Of a stretch of 64,000 nucleotides of DNA, positions 16,630 to 24,869 are shown in pieces; the stretch's first letter is position 1; each line of letters opens with the position of its first letter. The stretch lies in the NCBI GenBank assembly GCA_963807925.1, contig CAWEDP010000002.1:1426001-1490000 (forward strand), in the 5' to 3' direction. The position numbers were made by a program, and so were the translations under genes. The notes under the pieces were generated by a model, which was not told the DNA's origin, did not search any database, and was given only the letters and a program-made list of their open reading frames with translations. This DNA comes from CAWEDP01 sp963807925 (lineage in GTDB: Bacteria; Acidobacteriota; Vicinamibacteria; Vicinamibacterales; CAVVIG01).

Positions 16630-17478
16630 TCAGCCACGCGCGTCGCCCGCCGGCACCGGAGTCACCGCGTCGGAAGCCGGCGCGGCGGCCGCGATCTCGT
16701 CGAACAGGCGGGAGATTTGGGAGACCGCGTCCGGCTGCTCGACGAGCACCGCCACCTCGCGCCTGAAATCCAGACTGAGCGCGCCGAGCGCCAGCGCCCC
16801 CACGACGGCCGCGCGATCGTCGACGAGCAGGAACTTGCCGTGCAGTTTCAGGGCGCCGACGCGTTTGCTCGAATAGATGTCGACCCGGACGCCGGCGGCG
16901 CGCCTGACGGCCAGCCGGGCCGAAATCGCCGGGTCGCTCAGCTTCGCGTCGGCGAGGCGGATGCGCGTGCGCGCGCCGTCGATGAGCGCCGTGAACTGCG
17001 CTCGGGCCCGCTCCGGTCCGACGATCAGCCGTTGGCTGAGTGGGTCGGGCAGCGGGCGGCCGTCGCGATCCGCCGCAAAGAGCGCTTGCAGTCCGGTCAC
17101 GACACCGGGATCGCCGGTGATGACCAGCGCATCGATCGTCGAGGTCAGGCACTTCCTCGTGAAGTTCAGCGACGCCACGACCGCCGGGCCGTCGTCTGCG
17201 ACCAGATACTTCGCGTGGTACTTGACGACGGGATCGCTGTAGACGTGCACGGTTGCTCCGGCGGCCGCAAGCGCCGCGCCGAGCTTCTCGAGCCTGCGGC
17301 GGCCGCCCTTGGCGCGGGCCGTCACGAGCGCATCGACCGCCACACCACGCGCCGTCGCCCGCGCGAGCTCGTCAAGAATCGGCGCGTCGTTGCACCGGAA
17401 CAGCGACAGGACGATGCGTTCGCGGGCCGAGCGAATCACGTCGAGGACGGCGGGGCGGCGATCGTCGATCGCCGTCAC
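16630..17478 (-). CDS. phospholipase D-like domain protein
   Basis: A 282-residue protein with two PLD-type half-sites: KYHAKYLVADD (H88, K90) and KLHGKFLLVDD (H213, K215, D220). These match the HxK(x4)D core needed for phosphodiester cleavage via a phosphohistidine. The second repeat has GALALGALSLDFRREVAV in the GS(x)NF position; the first has ASLNF. No signal peptide is visible. The start is taken as GTG 17478; the frame stays open upstream without ATG or GTG. Members act on phospholipids (cardiolipin synthase type) or nucleic acids. The small size without membrane helices argues against cardiolipin synthase. It converges with the frameshifted kinase partner. Confidence 0.78.
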   Translation of the reverse strand: MTAIDDRRPAVLDVIRSARERIVLSLFRCNDAPILDELARATARGVAVDALVTARAKGGRRRLEKLGAALAAAGATVHVYSDPVVKYHAKYLVADDGPAVVASLNFTRKCLTSTIDALVITGDPGVVTGLQALFAADRDGRPLPDPLSQRLIVGPERARAQFTALIDGARTRIRLADAKLSDPAISARLAVRRAAGVRVDIYSSKRVGALKLHGKFLLVDDRAAVVGALALGALSLDFRREVAVLVEQPDAVSQISRLFDEIAAAAPASDAVTPVPAGDARG

Positions 17479-17592
17479 GATCCGGTCGGGAGCCGCCTGC
17501 GGTGCCGTGAGTTGCGGAGTGCGAGCGATGGGCCTCTTATACCAGCAAGCGGGCCGCGCCGCAACGCGGGTGGGGATCGCGCGTGATCGGGC

Positions 17593-17638
17593 TTGACACC
17601 GGCCGCGGATCTTGTGCTATAAATTTAGCACTGTGCTA
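17593..17638 (+). promoter_or_regulatory. promoter and BlaI-type operator
   Basis: TTGACA (17593-17598) and TATAAA (17618-17623, 19-base gap; CTATAA gives 18) form a sigma-70-type promoter. Over the -10 lies the dyad GTGCTA-TAAATT-TAGCAC (17614-17631). One base later there is a third half-site, GTGCTA (17633-17638), so TAGCAC-T-GTGCTA is a second, overlapping dyad. BlaI/MecI repressors bind such dyads as dimers, so autorepression of the blaI-M56 pair is likely. Confidence 0.75.
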
Positions 17639-17652
17639 GGTGTGTAACATCT

Positions 17653-18045
17653 ATGAGCCGACCTCTTCACGCGGCCCTCACCCGGCGCGAACGCCAGATC
17701 ATGGACATTCTCTACCGCCTCGGGCGCGCCACGGCCGGCGACGTCATGGCGGCACTGGCGGGGAGTCCGAACTACTCGACCGTCCGCACCCAGTTGCGGA
17801 TCCTCGAGCAGAAGGGCCACGTGCGGCACGAAGAGGAGGGCCTGCGCTACGTCTACGTGCCGGTGCTGCCGCGGCGTGCCGCCCGCAAGTCGGCCCTCCG
17901 CCATCTCGTCGACACCTTCTTCGATGGCTCCGCCGAGCAGGTCGTCGCCGCGCTGCTCGGCGGCGAGGGCGCCCGCCTGTCCAAGGAGGAGCTCGATCGC
18001 ATCGCCGCGCTGGTGGCCGACGCCAGAAAGGAAGAATCGCGATGA
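17653..18045 (+). CDS. BlaI/MecI/CopY family transcriptional repressor
   Basis: A 130-residue repressor with an N-terminal winged helix (about residues 8-75: LTRRERQIMDILYRLG, ATAGDVMAAL, YSTVRTQLRILEQKGHV, LRYVYVPVL) and a C-terminal helical dimerisation region (VDTFFDGSAEQVVAALL...). Classical BlaI is inactivated by cleavage triggered by its membrane partner. It lies 15 bases after the operator and overlaps the M56 peptidase gene by four bases (ATGA), the standard blaI-blaR1 pairing. In Acidobacteriota these pairs are not usually tied to a beta-lactamase, and none is seen here. Confidence 0.93.
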   Translation: MSRPLHAALTRRERQIMDILYRLGRATAGDVMAALAGSPNYSTVRTQLRILEQKGHVRHEEEGLRYVYVPVLPRRAARKSALRHLVDTFFDGSAEQVVAALLGGEGARLSKEELDRIAALVADARKEESR

Positions 18046-19820
18046 TCACCCTGCTGGACGCGACGCTCCAGACCTCCGCCGGGCTGCTGATCGCCATCCT
18101 GCTGACGACCTTCTTCAGCCGCGCGTCGGCCGCGGTGCGACATCGCGTTCTGGCGGCCGCCGTCATCGGCACGATCGCCGCGGTGTCGCTGCAGGTGGTC
18201 GTGCCGCCCGCGCGGAGGCGGTCGATTGCCGGATGGACGCTGCCCCGCGCCGGCGCGGAGGCCGCCGACGGGTCGGTCGAGCTCTCCGACAGCCCCGGGA
18301 TCACGGCGGCCGCGGCCGCACGCGTGGACCAGGCACGCGCAGCCTCCGCCAGGTGGTGGCTGGTCGCCCTGTGGCTCATCGGCGCCGCGGTGAACGCCGC
18401 GGCGCTCGCGGCCGGGCTGACGCGGCTGAGGTGGCTGACCGTGCGCGGCGGTACGCCGCCCACGGCGTGGATCGCCGCCGCGGCCGACGTTTCCTGGGAC
18501 TACGGCCTGCTCCGGCCCGTTCGCCTGGTGCAGAGCGACCATCCGACGCTGATTGTCACGTGGGGCTGGCGGCGGCCGGTCGTCATCCTGCCGCAGCATG
18601 CGGACGACTGGCCGGCCGACCGCATGCGCGTGGTCCTGCGCCACGAGCTGGCGCACATCCGTCGCGGCGACTGGCCCGTGCAAATGACCGCGGAACTCCT
18701 GCGCGCCGTGCAGTGGTTCAATCCGCTCCCATGGCTCGCCTGCCGGCGCCTGCGCCGCGAAAGCGAGTATGCCTGCGACGATGTCGTGATCGGCGCCGGC
18801 ATCGGCAGCTCGGAGTACGCGACGCACCTGCTGGACCTCGCGCGCTCCGCGGCGCGCCACAGCCCGCCGTGGGCTCCCGCGCTCGCGATCGCGCGCCCGT
18901 CTTCGCTCGAAAGGAGAATCCGCGCCATGCTGACCGCCGATCTCAATCGCCGTCCTCTCTCCAAACGCGGCGGCCTGCTCGCCTCCGTCGCGTGCCTCGC
19001 CGTGACGATGCCGGTCGCGGCCTTCACCACGGCGCCGCCGCCTGTGGCTCCGACGCCGCACAGCGTCGTGCCTCCGGTGACACTCGTGCGCGTGAGCGTC
19101 CTGGACCGTCGGCCATCAATCAGTGCGCGCCGTGCCGGCGCCGTCTCTGGCGCGACCTTGACGCAATCGGCGTTCGCGTCGTTCGCCGGCACGCTGTTCG
19201 ATCCGTTCGGCGGCCTGCTCCCGGGCGTGACGGTGACGCTCGTCAACTCGGAGACGCACGCAAAACAGGAAGTGCACAGCGACCAGAACGGGCGGTTCGA
19301 GTTTGTCGGGCTGCCCGCAGGGACCTACACGCTCTCGAGCACACTCCTGGGATTCAAGTCGCTGAGCGAGGCGGTGACCTTCGGGCCCGGCGAGGCGGCG
19401 CAACGCGATATCACGCTGTCGATCGGCTCCATTTCGGAAACGCTGACGGTGACCGACCACGACAACTATCCGGCCGACCACGGCACCCAGCGGTCGGGCC
19501 GGCAGGCGCGGACCTGCAGCGCGCCTGTCGCCGGCGGCATCGGCGGCAATATCAAGCCGCCGAGCCGGCTGATCGACGTCCGGCCGATCTATCCGGCGAC
19601 CGCGCGGGACGACAAGATCGAAGGCACGGTCATCGTCGGCGGTCGCATCGACACGACCGGCTTCGTCACCGATCTCCACGTCCTCAGAACGCCGAGCGCC
19701 GACCTCGGCGACGCGGCCGTCCAGGCGATCAGCCAATGGCAGTTCGAGGCGACACAGCTGAACTGCGTGCCGATCGACACGGCGATGACAGTCGTCGTCA
19801 ATTTCCAGCTGGCGAAGTGA
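18042..19820 (+). CDS. BlaR1-like M56 metallopeptidase with carboxypeptidase-regulatory and TonB C-terminal domains
   Basis: A 592-residue integral membrane sensor-protease. The N-terminal part has about four membrane helices and an M56 zinc site, HELAH (H201, E202, H205), with the third ligand probably in RRESEYACDD near 240. After a further hydrophobic segment near 305-320 comes a periplasmic beta-sandwich of the carboxypeptidase-regulatory/CnaB type (about 390-470: TLFDPFGGLLPGVTVTLVN, GRFEFVGLPAGTYTL). The C-terminal TonB-type domain (about 505-592: RPIYPATARDDKIEGTVIV, ISQWQFEAT) ends the protein. No penicillin-binding sensor domain is present. ATG 18042 overlaps the blaI stop. Confidence 0.88.
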   Translation: MITLLDATLQTSAGLLIAILLTTFFSRASAAVRHRVLAAAVIGTIAAVSLQVVVPPARRRSIAGWTLPRAGAEAADGSVELSDSPGITAAAAARVDQARAASARWWLVALWLIGAAVNAAALAAGLTRLRWLTVRGGTPPTAWIAAAADVSWDYGLLRPVRLVQSDHPTLIVTWGWRRPVVILPQHADDWPADRMRVVLRHELAHIRRGDWPVQMTAELLRAVQWFNPLPWLACRRLRRESEYACDDVVIGAGIGSSEYATHLLDLARSAARHSPPWAPALAIARPSSLERRIRAMLTADLNRRPLSKRGGLLASVACLAVTMPVAAFTTAPPPVAPTPHSVVPPVTLVRVSVLDRRPSISARRAGAVSGATLTQSAFASFAGTLFDPFGGLLPGVTVTLVNSETHAKQEVHSDQNGRFEFVGLPAGTYTLSSTLLGFKSLSEAVTFGPGEAAQRDITLSIGSISETLTVTDHDNYPADHGTQRSGRQARTCSAPVAGGIGGNIKPPSRLIDVRPIYPATARDDKIEGTVIVGGRIDTTGFVTDLHVLRTPSADLGDAAVQAISQWQFEATQLNCVPIDTAMTVVVNFQLAK

Positions 19821-19848
19821 CGGAACGATTCGCGTCTAAAATGACGCC

Positions 19849-21621
19849 GTGAATCTCGCCCGTCTCGCGGTGGTGGCCCTCGTCGCCCAGACGCCGACGG
19901 CCCCGCCGCCGCCCTCGGCGACGGTCACAGGGCTCGTCGTGCTGTCCAACACCAGACAGCCGGTCGCCGGGGCGTCGGTGCAGCTGTTTCGCGCCGGGGC
20001 GCGCGACGCGTCCGGGCGCCAGCCGCCGCAAGGACAGGGCGACGGTCCGGGCGGGCCAGCCGGGCCGCGCCCGGAGGACCTCGCGCGATACTCGGCTCGA
20101 ACCGCACAGGACGGCCGGTTCGTCTTCGACCACGTCGCGCCCGGCACCTATCGGCTCGTCGCCTTGCACAGCGGCGCGTACGTCCCGGGCGAATTCGCGC
20201 AGCGTTCCGCGACCAGTGTAGGCATCCCGCTCGACCTCGCCCCCGGCGAGCGCCTGGACAACGTTCAGCTCACGCTGACGCCGACCGCATCGATTTCCGG
20301 CCGCGTGTACGGCCGCGAGGGCCCGGTCGGCAGGATTCAGGTGCAGGCGCTTCGACCTGTCTACCGGAACGGCGTGCGCTCGCTTACGATTGTGCAGTCG
20401 GTGCAGACCAACGATCGCGGGGAATATCGCCTGTTCTGGCTCCCGCCCGGTGCGTACCACGTGACGGCGCGGCCGTTCAACGACGGCATGATCAGCGGCG
20501 TCAGCATCGTCGAGCCGAGCCGAACCGGCACGTTCGAACTGGCGTCGAGTCCCGTGATCGTCACGCGCGTGCTGCCGACCGGCGAGACGATCGAGGAAAC
20601 CCAGTTGCCTGTGTACTTCCCGGGCACGACCGATCCGAGCGGGGCTGCGAGAATCGAGCTCACGGCCGGCGCCAGTCTGGACGGATTCGACGTGTCGATC
20701 GACGACGCCCCCGTCCGCACCCATCACCTGCGGGGCGCGGTCACGGCAAACGGACAGCCCGCCGGTGCGGCGGCGATTCTCGCGATTCCTCGGGACGCCG
20801 GACCAAGCCCGACGATTGCCGCCGCGCGCACCAACCCCGACGGCTCGTTCGATGTTCCGGGCGTGCTGCCCGGTTCGTATCTCCTGTTCGCTTCGACCAA
20901 CAGCGGCACGAGCGGCGCAGTCCCCCTCCAGGTTCCCGACGCCGACGTGGGCAGCCTCGCCATCTCGCTCATCCCCGGCTTTCGGGTGGCCGGGCGGTTG
21001 CTGCTGGACGACCGCGCGCGGGCCAGCGTCTCGGACATCGGCCTGCTGCGCGCGACGATCACGCGCACCCCAGCGCTTCTCGGCATGCCCGAGGGCGGTC
21101 CCACGTTCGCGCCGCCACCGTCAGCCGACGGATCGTTCGTGCTCGAGGGCGTGCCGCCGGGCGACTTCCAGGTGACCGTCCGCGGCCTTCCGCCGGGCGC
21201 CTACCTCAAATCGATTCGACTGGGCGCCGCTGACGTCCTCGAAACCGGGCTTCACGTGGCGGGGCCGCCGCGCGATCTGCTCGAGATCGTCATCGCGGCC
21301 GGCGGGACGGTGTCCGGCGCAGTCGTGGACGGAAGACAGGATCCGGTGGTAAACAGCCGGGTGGTGCTCGTGCCTGACGCGTCGCTCCGTCACCGCGCCG
21401 ACCTGTACAGGACCGGACTGACCGATCGATCCGGACGGTTTCGCCTGGAAGGGGTGGCAGAGGGAACCTATACGGCTCTCGCATGGGACGATGTCGAAGA
21501 CGGCGCGTGGCAGGATCCCGACTTCGTCAGGCCGTTCGAGAGTCGGGCCGCGACCGTGCGCGTGCGCGACGCCGCCGATCAGACGATCCAGTTGACCGTC
21601 ATCTCCGCAGGACAACGATGA
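19849..21621 (+). CDS. secreted carboxypeptidase-regulatory-like domain protein (tandem copy 1)
   Basis: A 590-residue secreted protein with a short signal peptide (MNLARLAVVALVAQ) and several beta-sandwich modules of the carboxypeptidase-regulatory-like type. Recurring motifs are TGLVVLSNTRQPVAGASV, GRFVFDHVAPGTYRL, DRGEYRLFWLPPGAYHV, GSFDVPGVLPGSYLL, GSFVLEGVPPGDFQV and GRFRLEGVAEGTYTALAW. These domains are usually structural or carbohydrate-associated, and no catalytic site is visible. The start is GTG 19849, 28 bases after the M56 gene. It overlaps the next paralogue by four bases. The final block (EDGAWQDPDFVRPFE) is shared with the next gene, showing a tandem duplication. Confidence 0.78.
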   Translation: MNLARLAVVALVAQTPTAPPPPSATVTGLVVLSNTRQPVAGASVQLFRAGARDASGRQPPQGQGDGPGGPAGPRPEDLARYSARTAQDGRFVFDHVAPGTYRLVALHSGAYVPGEFAQRSATSVGIPLDLAPGERLDNVQLTLTPTASISGRVYGREGPVGRIQVQALRPVYRNGVRSLTIVQSVQTNDRGEYRLFWLPPGAYHVTARPFNDGMISGVSIVEPSRTGTFELASSPVIVTRVLPTGETIEETQLPVYFPGTTDPSGAARIELTAGASLDGFDVSIDDAPVRTHHLRGAVTANGQPAGAAAILAIPRDAGPSPTIAAARTNPDGSFDVPGVLPGSYLLFASTNSGTSGAVPLQVPDADVGSLAISLIPGFRVAGRLLLDDRARASVSDIGLLRATITRTPALLGMPEGGPTFAPPPSADGSFVLEGVPPGDFQVTVRGLPPGAYLKSIRLGAADVLETGLHVAGPPRDLLEIVIAAGGTVSGAVVDGRQDPVVNSRVVLVPDASLRHRADLYRTGLTDRSGRFRLEGVAEGTYTALAWDDVEDGAWQDPDFVRPFESRAATVRVRDAADQTIQLTVISAGQR

Positions 21622-23393
21622 AGCTGTTGTTCCTGCTCCTGCTGGCTCTCGCGCAGAACGCGCCGTCGCAGGCAGCATCGGGCGCAATCGACGGCCGGCT
21701 CGTGACGGCCGACGGCGCACCGCTGTCGCGCGCCGCCGTCGAACTTCGGAACGACAGCCCACCTGCCCCGCCGCCGCCGGGGCTGCCGTCAGGCTTCATC
21801 CTCGCGCCCGCGCCTCTCCTGACGACAACGACGGATGCCGGCGGCCGCTTCGTGTTTCCACGTGTCAGCCCGGGCCGTTACCAGCTCGTCACCACGCACC
21901 CGGGCTTCGTCCACGGACCGACGGCGGTCACGGTGGCGTCCGGACAGCGCGTCGCGGTAGAGGTCACGATGACCGGAACGGGCGCGATCTCGGGACGGGT
22001 GTACGCGCCGACCGGTGAGCCGATCGGCAACGTCGGCGTCGAAGCGCTGACGATCGTCTACCGCAACGGCCGCCGCGCGCTGATGCCCGCCCAGTCGGTC
22101 CGCACCGACGATCGCGGCGAATACCGCCTGTTCTGGCTGGCACCGGGCAAGTACCTTGTACGTGCCACCCATCCCGAGAGCGAGACGATGCTCGTCGGCG
22201 TGATGGCGGGCCGGGGCATGCGGAGTGGCTCCGGTATCGCCATTTCGGGTTCCGGAGGTCCCGGCGCGAACGGCAACATCTTCGCGATCAGAGGCACGGG
22301 CGACGCCACGCTCTTCGATGCGCTTCCGCCCGCCGATGCCGGGTCGCGGGCGGATCGGTACGTTCCCGTCTACTACCCCGCCACACTCGACGACGAGAGC
22401 GCAGCGGTGCTGGAAGTGCGCGCGGCGGGCGAGTTGAGCGGAATCGACATTCCCATTGCTGCCGTCCGCGCCCGTCACGTCCGGGGCGCGGTGATCGACG
22501 GAACGACGGGGCAGGTGGCGCAGTACGCCGGGCTGCGCGAACTGCGAGCCGATGGGATGGGCGGGCCGGGCGGCGCGATGGGTCTGTCCGGTAACGGCGA
22601 GTCGCCGATCGATCCGAGCGGGTCGTTCGACGTGACGCTGCTGCCCGGACGGCATACGCTCGTCGGGACCGCCGGCAGCGGCACCGGCTACCTCACCGTC
22701 GTCGTGGGCGACGCCGACCTCGAGGGGGTTCGCATCGTGGCGATGCCGGAATTCGACGTGCCCGGGCGCCTGCGGATCGACGGATCGATCGCCCCGCAGG
22801 ATGTGGCACGTCTCCGCATCATGCTGTTGCGCGATCTGCCGGTGCTGGCGCCGCAGCAGTCCTACAGTGTGCCGCGCGCCGATGGGTCGTTCGTGCTCGC
22901 GGCGACCGCGGGGAATTACCGCGTCGCGGTGGCGCCGCTGCTGACGCTCGGCGTCTGGATGCCGGGGCCACTCGGCGCGTCGGCAGGCCTCGCCGGCGCC
23001 TTCGTCCAGGCCATCCGGCTCGGCGGCGTGGACGTGCTGAACGACGGTGTCCACCTCGAGGGCCGCCCCGGCGACGCGCTGGAGATCGTCATCAGCACTC
23101 GCGGCGGCACGGTCGAAGGGTCAGTCCTTCCCGCAGCGGCAGGCGTCACGGTCGTGATGGTTCCCGACGTCCGGCACCGGTTCGATCTCTTCCGGACGAC
23201 GACGAGCGATGGGACGGGCCGATTCCGCTTCGAGGCGATGCCACCGGGCGACTACCGGATCTTCGCGTGGGAGAATGTGGACGACGGCGCGTGGCAGGAC
23301 GCCGAGTTCCTGCGGGCGTTCGACGATCGCGGGACGGCCGTACGGGTACTGGCCGGCGCCAGCGTGACGGCGCGCGTCAGCGTGGCGCGCTGA
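21618..23393 (+). CDS. secreted carboxypeptidase-regulatory-like domain protein (tandem copy 2)
   Basis: A 591-residue secreted protein with a signal peptide (MKLLFLLLLALAQNAPSQA) and the same modular beta-sandwich layout as the preceding gene: GAIDGRLVTADGAPLSRAAV, GRFVFPRVSPGRYQL, ISGRVYAPTGEPIGNVGV, DRGEYRLFWLAPGKYLV, GRFRFEAMPPGDYRIFAW and the terminal DDGAWQDAEFLRAFD. A Gly-rich loop (ISGSGGPGANGN) near residue 215 is specific to this copy. ATG 21618 overlaps the upstream stop (ATGA), so the pair is coupled. The 3' end overlaps the convergent MEDS gene by 17 bases. No enzymatic motif is seen. Confidence 0.78.
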   Translation: MKLLFLLLLALAQNAPSQAASGAIDGRLVTADGAPLSRAAVELRNDSPPAPPPPGLPSGFILAPAPLLTTTTDAGGRFVFPRVSPGRYQLVTTHPGFVHGPTAVTVASGQRVAVEVTMTGTGAISGRVYAPTGEPIGNVGVEALTIVYRNGRRALMPAQSVRTDDRGEYRLFWLAPGKYLVRATHPESETMLVGVMAGRGMRSGSGIAISGSGGPGANGNIFAIRGTGDATLFDALPPADAGSRADRYVPVYYPATLDDESAAVLEVRAAGELSGIDIPIAAVRARHVRGAVIDGTTGQVAQYAGLRELRADGMGGPGGAMGLSGNGESPIDPSGSFDVTLLPGRHTLVGTAGSGTGYLTVVVGDADLEGVRIVAMPEFDVPGRLRIDGSIAPQDVARLRIMLLRDLPVLAPQQSYSVPRADGSFVLAATAGNYRVAVAPLLTLGVWMPGPLGASAGLAGAFVQAIRLGGVDVLNDGVHLEGRPGDALEIVISTRGGTVEGSVLPAAAGVTVVMVPDVRHRFDLFRTTTSDGTGRFRFEAMPPGDYRIFAWENVDDGAWQDAEFLRAFDDRGTAVRVLAGASVTARVSVAR

Positions 23394-24048
23394 GGTCGGG
23401 AGGGGCGGTGCCGTTGAGGCGCGCGATCGAAGCGACGTGCTGCGCGGCGAACACGTGCGAATGCTGCGCGCAAATCCGCAGGAACGATCCGGTTTCGGCG
23501 TCGTTGAACGCGGTAATCGGATAGGCGCAGCAGAGGGTGAACGCGCATTGCTGCGCGAGGCGGTTCCACAGTTCCTCGAGGCGGATGGCCGAGTCGGGGT
23601 TTCCGTACGCCCAGAGCAAGGCCACCATTTCGCCGAACGCCATCACGCGCCGACCGGTCGGCCGCCAGCGCTCCGTGATTCCCAGCAGCTTCGCCCCGAG
23701 CGTTTCCCGAAACAGCCGCGCGTCGAGCCGGCCGTCGCGCATGAACCGGCCGAGGGTCGCGGCCGCGTCGAGCATGACGAACGCGCCGCTGGTCTGGGGA
23801 ATCGAGAGGTTCATGCCACGACGCTTCAGCGCCCCCGTGAGGGCCTCGCGGTGCGGCCTGGTCGCAATCACGATGGCGACGTCCCCCGAGACGAGGGCGG
23901 TCCCGACGTATCGCGTGAGCAGCTCGATCAGATGCCGGTCTTCCGCATAGAACTGAACGGCGTGTTCACGCTCGCCGATGCCGGACCAGCCGCGCAGATC
24001 CACCGACGGCGCAGCCGACGCTTTGTTCCGATGGCGTCTCGTCGTCAT
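23377..24048 (-). CDS. MEDS (DcmR-type sensory) domain protein
   Basis: A 223-residue cytoplasmic protein consisting of one MEDS domain: GEREHAVQFYAEDRHLIELL near residue 26, then SGDVAIVIATRPHREAL, FVMLDAAATLGRFMRDGRLD, the ...VMAFGEMVALLWAYGN block and a C-terminal CAYPITAF. MEDS is a RecA-like sensory fold found in DcmR and in histidine-kinase systems; it probably binds a small ligand or nucleotide. No output domain is attached, so a partner protein would be needed. It converges on the carboxypeptidase-regulatory-like gene with a short 3' overlap. Confidence 0.82.
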   Translation of the reverse strand: MTTRRHRNKASAAPSVDLRGWSGIGEREHAVQFYAEDRHLIELLTRYVGTALVSGDVAIVIATRPHREALTGALKRRGMNLSIPQTSGAFVMLDAAATLGRFMRDGRLDARLFRETLGAKLLGITERWRPTGRRVMAFGEMVALLWAYGNPDSAIRLEELWNRLAQQCAFTLCCAYPITAFNDAETGSFLRICAQHSHVFAAQHVASIARLNGTAPPDLSAPR

Positions 24049-24155
24049 CTGCCGTTGATGATAGCGTAAATGGTCTGTAAAGCGAGCTCGAGCGGGGCTG
24101 CAAGAACGCTGTGGTCGAGCTTCGGGCCGACATGCCCGAGCTGCGGGGCGCGCGA

Positions 24156-24578
24156 TCAGATGAACAGGGCGTCCTCGTCTTCAGACCGGTGCCGCGCGCG
24201 CGCCTGGCGGCGCGCCTCGCGCACGACCTCAATGGCGGCGCGCAGCGCGCTCATCACCGCCTTGCCCTCCCGCGCGGGCGCGACGATGGCGGCCTGCAGG
24301 GTCGCCATCGTCTCCTCGACTTTGTGGGCCAGGTCGCTGAAGAGACGCTCGGCGCGCTCGACCTGCGCGGTGGCCGAGGCGACCGCGCGCGACGCGTCGC
24401 GGCCAATCGCGTCCACGTTCGCGAAGGTCGGCTGCAGATCGCGCTCGACCTTCTCCACGAGGCGCGCGACCCGGCGCGCCAGCAGGCCGGCGGCGATGAG
24501 CACGCCGATCTGAACGATCGCCGTCGCGAGCGTGGCGGCGGCGATCACTCCCAGGAAGACGTCCGCCCAGAGCGTCAC
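24156..24578 (-). CDS. DUF948-like membrane-anchored coiled-coil protein
   Basis: A 140-residue protein with one N-terminal membrane helix (about 8-34: VFLGVIAAATLATAIVQIGVLIAAGLLA) and a long helical, probably coiled-coil cytoplasmic part with alternating charged and Ala residues. This layout is that of DUF948/YtxG-type proteins, often found beside YtxH. Its ATG overlaps the stop of the YtxH gene by four bases. It is the last gene of the Mla-type lipid-transport run; a structural or stress-related role is inferred. The next 107 bases up to the MEDS gene show no feature. Confidence 0.72.
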   Translation of the reverse strand: MTLWADVFLGVIAAATLATAIVQIGVLIAAGLLARRVARLVEKVERDLQPTFANVDAIGRDASRAVASATAQVERAERLFSDLAHKVEETMATLQAAIVAPAREGKAVMSALRAAIEVVREARRQARARHRSEDEDALFI

Positions 24579-24847
24579 GGGGTCTCCCGCGTCCGCGCCT
24601 GCTGATAGGCTTCCCGGCCGCGCTCGATCGCATGGGCCAGCGTCTCGCGACCGTCGTTGAACACCTGCCGGCCCTTGTCGGCCAGCACGGTGGCTCTGTC
24701 GCGGCCTTCGCGCGCTTTCTTGTCGAGGAACTCGCGTGTTTCGTCGCCGGTCCCCGGCGCATACAGCAACGCCACCGCGGCGCCCGCGACCGCGCCGACG
24801 AAGAACGCCAACAGGACGGTGCCGGCTCCCGCGCCTTCTCTTGCCAT
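24575..24847 (-). CDS. YtxH-domain protein
   Basis: A 90-residue protein with one N-terminal membrane helix (about residues 9-29: VLLAFFVGAVAGAAVALLYAP) ending in the YtxH hallmark LLYAPxxGxETR (here LLYAPGTGDETREFL), followed by a charged helical tail. The function is unknown; the family is linked to general stress response in Bacillus. It lies 22 bases after mlaD and overlaps the DUF948-like gene, forming a pair. Confidence 0.85.
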   Translation of the reverse strand: MAREGAGAGTVLLAFFVGAVAGAAVALLYAPGTGDETREFLDKKAREGRDRATVLADKGRQVFNDGRETLAHAIERGREAYQQARTRETP

Positions 24848-24869
24848 CGTTCCTCCTGTCTTCTGTTCT

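Noticed and set aside
16630..17478. Cardiolipin synthase assignment for the PLD-like protein
   Set aside because: Both HxK sites are present, but there are no N-terminal membrane helices and the protein is much shorter than cardiolipin synthases.
17653..19820. A beta-lactam resistance system
   Set aside because: The blaI/M56 pair lacks a penicillin-binding sensor domain and no beta-lactamase gene is present, so resistance is not supported.
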